Part shown: positions 60,118-64,000 of the stretch, piece by piece | Numbering within the stretch: the stretch's first letter is position 1 | Layout: every line of letters starts with the position of its first letter | Assembly: GCA_038237435.1 (NCBI GenBank) | Contig: JBBRYT010000011.1 | Location: 62,001 to 126,000, forward strand | Direction of reading: 5' to 3' | DNA from: JACCTI01 sp038237435 | Lineage (GTDB): Bacteria; Verrucomicrobiota; Verrucomicrobiia; Chthoniobacterales; UBA10450 | DNA: 64,000 bases | Notes under the pieces: model-generated | The model's database searches: none | What the model saw: the letters and a program-made list of their open reading frames with translations, nothing else | What the model was told of the DNA's origin: nothing | Program-made: the position numbers and the translations under genes

Positions 60118-62127
60118 CTATCCTTTCCGTTTTGACGCGTGCGAAGTCGCTCGGGCAGGAGGCGAGTCGTCGCCAGGAAAAATAATGCGGTAGAATCGGG
60201 CCGGGTGATTATTGGAGTCGAGGTCTTCGAATTCGAGGAAGCTGCCGCTACTCGTGCCGATCGTTTCGATGGATTGGAAATTGGTAGGATTTAAATCATT
60301 TGAGGCTTCGAGTCGATAAACGCCGGCCTCGGGATATCCCTGGCAGAATATTTTGAAGTTTTGGTTAGGCATCCGAGTCACCGAGAGAATTTTCGGCGGC
60401 GGCAGAAATTGGCTCAACGTGACTTTATTGGTCCCGCTGTAGGCGACGATGAACGTCCCTTTTCCGTCGTTCGTTGCGATGCGCGAGCCGCTCACGATGT
60501 TGCTGAAGGAGCCGGCCAGGTTTGAACCGGAAGTAATGATGTCGAATGTGTCGTCGGGCGAGATGTCATACTCGAAGCCATCGACAAACGACAGCAGCAG
60601 TTTGCCGCCGAGCGTAAGCCCGCCGCCGCTCTGGACGACCTGGTCGAATTGATCGCCCGCACTCAACCCGCCGATCTGCATGTCGGTCGTCGTCGTTCCG
60701 TCCAGGGTTAGATTTCCTTGAAAGGCAAGTTGTCCCGGCGAGTGACCAGGATTCAAGACTGAGCCTTGGATCATGCCGACATCGGCGAAGGTCGTGCCGG
60801 TGCCGGTGAGGTAAGCGCCGCGAAACTGGAGGCCATTCATTACCTGCAGCGTTGTGTGGTATTGCGTGTTCACGCCCGGCTGTCCGCCCATATCAAGGCC
60901 GCCGCCATCAATGAGGGCATTTCCGCTGATGGTAAGACTTGTGTTCGAGGCGTTGCCCGGCGCGCCAATTGATATAGTGCCGCCGCCAGATGCGCTGTAG
61001 TTACCTTGCACGGTGATATTAGAGTTAGGGGGCATCACGTGACCCGCATTCATGTTGGTGAACGTGCCTCCGGTCGGCGTAATCGTCGACGTCCCGCCAC
61101 TTGTGAATGTGCCGCCTTGAATACCCTGCAGATTACGGAAGGCGTTGGCACCGAGAAAATCCCTAATCGAGGCGTTTGCCCCGTCCACCTTGACAATCGC
61201 GTTCACGATCGTGCGAATATCGGCGTTCGGAAAACGCAAGGTCGCCACTCCAGTGGTACTGGTGCCGGTATCCACTTCATATTGGCCCCCAGTCAGCGTA
61301 TGCGCACTTGGATCGTAGTTCGTCAGCAATCCGTTGATGGTAAAAGTGGTGTTAGTGCCGTCGTTGGCGCCGAGAAAAATAGCACCATTGTTCGTCAAGT
61401 CGCTCACCGTGCCAAAGCCCGCGCCATCGGCAAACTGGACGACACCCTCATTGGTTCTGAGGTTGGCGTAGGCGCTCGTGCTGTTGTCCTGATTGAGAAT
61501 GCGTGACCCGATACCGGCCACAAAAAGAACGCCCCTATTCGTGATGATGTCGGCGTTATGGAAGGCGATCGTGCCGCCACTGAGCGCACCGAGGTCGCCC
61601 GCTTCAAGTGTATGCGTCGCCACCGTGTAATTAGTAAGTGTGCCGAGGGAGTAGGTGCTACCACCGGCGCAAAAAATTGCGCCAAATTCGCCATCACGGC
61701 CCGGCGTCGTGACGAAGCCTGTGGAACCCGTAACGGTCAGATTTGTCACGCCGCTTCCCTGGTTATCTAAAAAGAGCCGGTTGATCATGGTCAGATTGTG
61801 AATCGCCACACCGATGTCCAGGTGTGGGCCATTGAAGAAACCGCCGTTCGGATCCCAGGGGAGCGTCACATCGTAGGTGGTAGGGCCGCTGTTATTCGGA
61901 ACGGTGTGCGGATTCCACCACGCGCTGTTGCTCCAATTTCCATTCGAAAAGTTCTGACTACCGTCTCCCAGCCACGTGGAATTGACGACTTGCGCGCGAG
62001 CCGGCGATGCAAACATGATCGAGGCGATGATCAAGGCGAAGCCGAGAAACATCTTTGCTAACGATGGTGCGAGCGTGATCTGCGGAACGGATGCGCGAAT
62101 CGACTTCTGATGATGAAAGTTTGTCAT
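60118..62127 (-). CDS. Large secreted beta-rich surface protein with C-terminal 'RFYR' module
   Basis: 669 residues with a signal peptide (MFLGFALIIASIMFASPARA at about 29-48). Residues about 50-540 are Gly/Asn/Thr-rich beta repeats of autotransporter-passenger or PEP-CTERM type (WSNSAWWNPHTVPNNSGPTT, SVLNPGHSPGQLAFQGNLTL, DGFEYDISPDDTFDIITSGS). The last 80 residues (YPEAGVYRLEASNDLNPTNF, ending HPARFYRIIFPGDD) are a diverged form of the module in the proteins at 6787 and 7975. No beta-barrel translocator is seen. Probably an extracellular or cell-surface protein of unknown ligand. Confidence 0.8.
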   Translation of the reverse strand: MTNFHHQKSIRASVPQITLAPSLAKMFLGFALIIASIMFASPARAQVVNSTWLGDGSQNFSNGNWSNSAWWNPHTVPNNSGPTTYDVTLPWDPNGGFFNGPHLDIGVAIHNLTMINRLFLDNQGSGVTNLTVTGSTGFVTTPGRDGEFGAIFCAGGSTYSLGTLTNYTVATHTLEAGDLGALSGGTIAFHNADIITNRGVLFVAGIGSRILNQDNSTSAYANLRTNEGVVQFADGAGFGTVSDLTNNGAIFLGANDGTNTTFTINGLLTNYDPSAHTLTGGQYEVDTGTSTTGVATLRFPNADIRTIVNAIVKVDGANASIRDFLGANAFRNLQGIQGGTFTSGGTSTITPTGGTFTNMNAGHVMPPNSNITVQGNYSASGGGTISIGAPGNASNTSLTISGNALIDGGGLDMGGQPGVNTQYHTTLQVMNGLQFRGAYLTGTGTTFADVGMIQGSVLNPGHSPGQLAFQGNLTLDGTTTTDMQIGGLSAGDQFDQVVQSGGGLTLGGKLLLSFVDGFEYDISPDDTFDIITSGSNLAGSFSNIVSGSRIATNDGKGTFIVAYSGTNKVTLSQFLPPPKILSVTRMPNQNFKIFCQGYPEAGVYRLEASNDLNPTNFQSIETIGTSSGSFLEFEDLDSNNHPARFYRIIFPGDDSPPARATSHASKRKG

Positions 62128-62267
62128 AGTAGTGCCTCAGCGAATAGAGCGGGATCGGCCCTGCAAAAAGGACATTCTTCGAAAAAATATTTGGAGTTGG
62201 CCGCGCGCGCATCGTTGCCGCACCCGCGGTGAACGCGCCCTTGGCACGTGCGTCACTCCCACATAAG

Positions 62268-64000
62268 ATGAGCGCCGTGGCGCGCTCGCCGAAAAACACA
62301 GCATGGAATGAAGTCTTTGCCCTCGTCCTTTTGGGCGTGGGCACACTTCTTTTCCTCGCCCTGATTTCTTACAATCCGAAGGACCTGCCTTCCTGGATTT
62401 GGTTCAGCAAAGTTTCGTCGCCGAATTCGCCCGCGCAGAATTTCATCGGGCCGCTCGGCGCGATCGTCGCCGGCTTCTGTTACTTCATGATCGGCGCCGC
62501 CTCGTATCTGCTCGCGGTGGTCTTGTTAGGTTTCGGCGCCGCGAAGTTATTTCATGCGCAACTGCGAGTCTCGAAGCGCGCTGGTTGGATTCTGCTCTTC
62601 ATCATTTCCGGCGCGTGTTTGCTGCATCTGCAAACGCGCTTTTTGCGCGACTGGCATTCGGCTTTCAACATCCAGGGCCCCGGTGGATTGATCGGTTATT
62701 ACACCGGCCGGACTTTTCTCGAGCGACTGATGGGTCACGTCGGCTCGATGATTTTGCTCACCGGACTTTACGTCACGAGCATCATTCTTATGACCGGGCT
62801 GCGGCCGATACATCTCGTTAGGCAAACGGTCGCGGGCACGCGCCGCAGCTTGCAAAGTTTCGCCGCCTGGCAACGGGAAAGAAGTCTACGCGGCGCCGAT
62901 ATGCGCACGCGACTCGATCTGGAAAAAAGAGAGAAAGAGAAACAACAACGGCTCGTCGAAAAACGCCTGAAAAAATTGGGCGCGCCCGTTCCGGACGCAT
63001 CAGCTGTTCTCCCGGAAGAGCTGACTAACCGCCCGAAGCCGAAAGTCGTTGATACAACTGCGCTGCCTGACGAGCAGTTGGCGCCGCGCAAAAAACCATC
63101 GCTCGCTGAACTTCGGCGCGGCGAGAAAAAAACGGCCGGCAAAGCGCTGCCCGGCCTAACGAGTCCAAATTGGGACGCGGAACATTATACGCTACCCGGT
63201 TTCGACCTTCTCGATGAGCACGACGTGGAAGGTCGCGTCGCCGCCGATCCCGCCGAGCTAGAACTAATCCAGCAAACGCTGATCGACACGCTGGGACAGT
63301 TTGGAATTCAAGTCGCCGCCGGCGACATCACGAAAGGTCCGACGATCACTCGTTACGAAGTTTATCCGGCGAAAGGCGTGCGCGTAGACAAGATTGTCAG
63401 CCTCGAGCGCGATCTCGCGCGCGCGACTCGCGCGGAACGCATCAATATTCTGGCGCCCATTCCCGGCAAAGATACCGTTGGGATCGAGCTGGCTAATAGT
63501 CGCAAAGTAAAAGTGACGCTGCGCGAATTAATGCAGTCGCAGGATTGGATTGAGACAAAGGCGAAACTTCCGATCGCGCTGGGTAAAGACGTCTATGGGA
63601 AAACGATCATCGCCGACCTCGCGCAAATGCCGCACTTGTTAGTCGCAGGCACGACCGGCAGTGGGAAGAGCGTTTGTATCAACGCGCTCATTGCCAGCAT
63701 GCTCTACCGTTTCACTCCGGAAGAACTGCGCTTCATCATGATCGATCCCAAAGTGGTCGAGATGCAGATGTATAACACGCTGCCACATCTCGTCATTCCG
63801 GTCGTGACCGATCCGAAAAAAGTGCTGCTCGCGTTGCGCTGGGTGATTGATGAAATGGAAAAACGCTACCGCGTTTTTGCACAAGTCGGCGTGCGGAATA
63901 TCACGAGCTTCAATGGGCGACCTCCGAAAAAAACGCAGAAAGAATTGGACGCTGAAGCGGAAATGAACGGCGCGCCCAAACCGATTCGGGAAGAGCCGCC
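62268..64000 (+). CDS. ftsK: DNA translocase FtsK, 3' part off the window
   Basis: 577 codons visible from ATG 62268 (MSAVARSPKNTAWNEVFALV). There are about four N-terminal membrane helices (residues 15-180), a basic linker (about 190-300), then the motor: TLGQFGIQVAAGDITKGPTI, VRVDKIVSLERDLARA, Walker A AGTTGSGKS at about 460, and IMIDPKVVEMQMYNTLPHL. FtsK pumps chromosome ends across the division septum and activates dif recombination. The gamma domain that reads polarity sequences lies beyond the edge. Two dispersed motif copies (62814 reverse, 63154 forward) are inside, in opposite orientations. Confidence 0.96.
   Translation, partial: MSAVARSPKNTAWNEVFALVLLGVGTLLFLALISYNPKDLPSWIWFSKVSSPNSPAQNFIGPLGAIVAGFCYFMIGAASYLLAVVLLGFGAAKLFHAQLRVSKRAGWILLFIISGACLLHLQTRFLRDWHSAFNIQGPGGLIGYYTGRTFLERLMGHVGSMILLTGLYVTSIILMTGLRPIHLVRQTVAGTRRSLQSFAAWQRERSLRGADMRTRLDLEKREKEKQQRLVEKRLKKLGAPVPDASAVLPEELTNRPKPKVVDTTALPDEQLAPRKKPSLAELRRGEKKTAGKALPGLTSPNWDAEHYTLPGFDLLDEHDVEGRVAADPAELELIQQTLIDTLGQFGIQVAAGDITKGPTITRYEVYPAKGVRVDKIVSLERDLARATRAERINILAPIPGKDTVGIELANSRKVKVTLRELMQSQDWIETKAKLPIALGKDVYGKTIIADLAQMPHLLVAGTTGSGKSVCINALIASMLYRFTPEELRFIMIDPKVVEMQMYNTLPHLVIPVVTDPKKVLLALRWVIDEMEKRYRVFAQVGVRNITSFNGRPPKKTQKELDAEAEMNGAPKPIREEP

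Larger units (their letters stand above)
31..63163. repeat. Dispersed 10-mer GCCTAACGAG (uptake-sequence-like), 28 exact copies
   Basis: Exact copies start, forward, at 1324, 2183, 15651, 16199, 16269, 25628, 25694, 37829, 41198, 42291, 49264, 50989, 55340, 56522, 58299 and 63154. Reverse copies (CTCGTTAGGC) start at 31, 24876, 26613, 27298, 28207, 28944, 42988, 45337, 45857, 52151, 52701 and 62814. With the last base free (GCCTAACGA) there are 12 more: 1210, 13876, 19542, 25497, 30640, 34719, 36456, 37109, 41743, 42892, 49643, 54992. Many one-mismatch forms also occur, for example 11076, 39660 and 49514. Of the exact copies, 18 of 28 are followed by T. By chance about 0.1 exact copies are expected in 64 kb on both strands. 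Counted by eye, so a few may be missed. Confidence 0.93.

Noticed and set aside
31..63163. Reading the repeated GCCTAACGAG as FtsK polarity (KOPS) or Chi-like sites
   Set aside because: Those signals are strongly strand-biased relative to replication. Here the copies are 16 forward and 12 reverse, and opposite orientations occur even within ftsK itself.
31..63163. Explaining the repeated word by a favoured tripeptide Pro-Asn-Glu
   Set aside because: Copies occur in several frames and both strands, giving different peptides, and some are intergenic or supply stop codons.
1..64000. CRISPR array, insertion sequence or prophage
   Set aside because: No regularly spaced direct repeats, transposase, integrase or phage structural genes were found on either strand.

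Overview
The window is a gene-dense, moderately GC-rich bacterial chromosome segment. It has no rRNA, tRNA, CRISPR array, phage or insertion sequence that I can recognise. A member of the Verrucomicrobiota (Spartobacteria/Chthoniobacter-like soil lineages) is the best guess. The reasons are secreted proteins ending in a 'YRVEYKD...RFYR' module, a PEP-CTERM-like anchor, an ADOP-type permease, an inositol-phosphate synthase, and a minimal type II secretion/pilus set with two tandem ATPases. This placement is inferred from gene content, not from a marker-gene tree.

Layout. 0-3.5 kb: sigma-54 response regulator (cut by the left edge), threonine synthase, a DUF2911 protein. 3.6-11.1 kb: an accessory island with two copies of a pair (small secreted CxxCH protein plus O-antigen-ligase/TPR membrane protein), enclosing three secreted proteins. 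11.1-19.5 kb: comM, a hydrolase, a secreted metzincin, ligD, inositol-phosphate synthase, a primary-type sigma factor. 19.6-32.6 kb: pyruvate kinase, then a glycan locus with an AT-richer epimerase/GT2 pair, two very large multi-domain glycosyltransferases, a frameshifted methyltransferase and a polytopic membrane protein. 32.6-43.3 kb: TPR protein, mutS, S9 peptidase, ADOP permease, DoxX protein, a class IV aminotransferase and a sulfotransferase-like protein. 43.3-49.3 kb: a 5'-truncated glutathionyl-hydroquinone reductase, then an overlapping gspE-gspE-gspF-gspG operon. 49.3-55.6 kb: a tight minus-strand operon with an amidotransferase, a HAD phosphatase, dapF, dapA, dapB, folK, panB and an OmpA-like protein. 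55.7-64 kb: DUF885 peptidase, a frameshifted aldo/keto reductase, a POT transporter, a possible lipoprotein, a large secreted beta-rich protein, and the 5' part of ftsK.

The most striking signal is not a gene. The 10-mer GCCTAACGAG occurs 28 times exactly (16 on the plus strand, 12 on the minus), against about 0.1 expected by chance. The 9-mer GCCTAACGA occurs 40 times, with a further halo of one-mismatch versions. It lies inside genes in several frames and between convergent stop codons, once as an inverted pair that looks like a terminator. These are the hallmarks of a DNA uptake sequence as known in Neisseriaceae and Pasteurellaceae. The same window encodes ComM and pilus/type II secretion motor genes. 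Other points of interest are the duplicated CxxCH/ligase cassette, a class IV aminotransferase with His where the PLP lysine should be, and palindromic REP-like elements, one of them beside a truncated gene.
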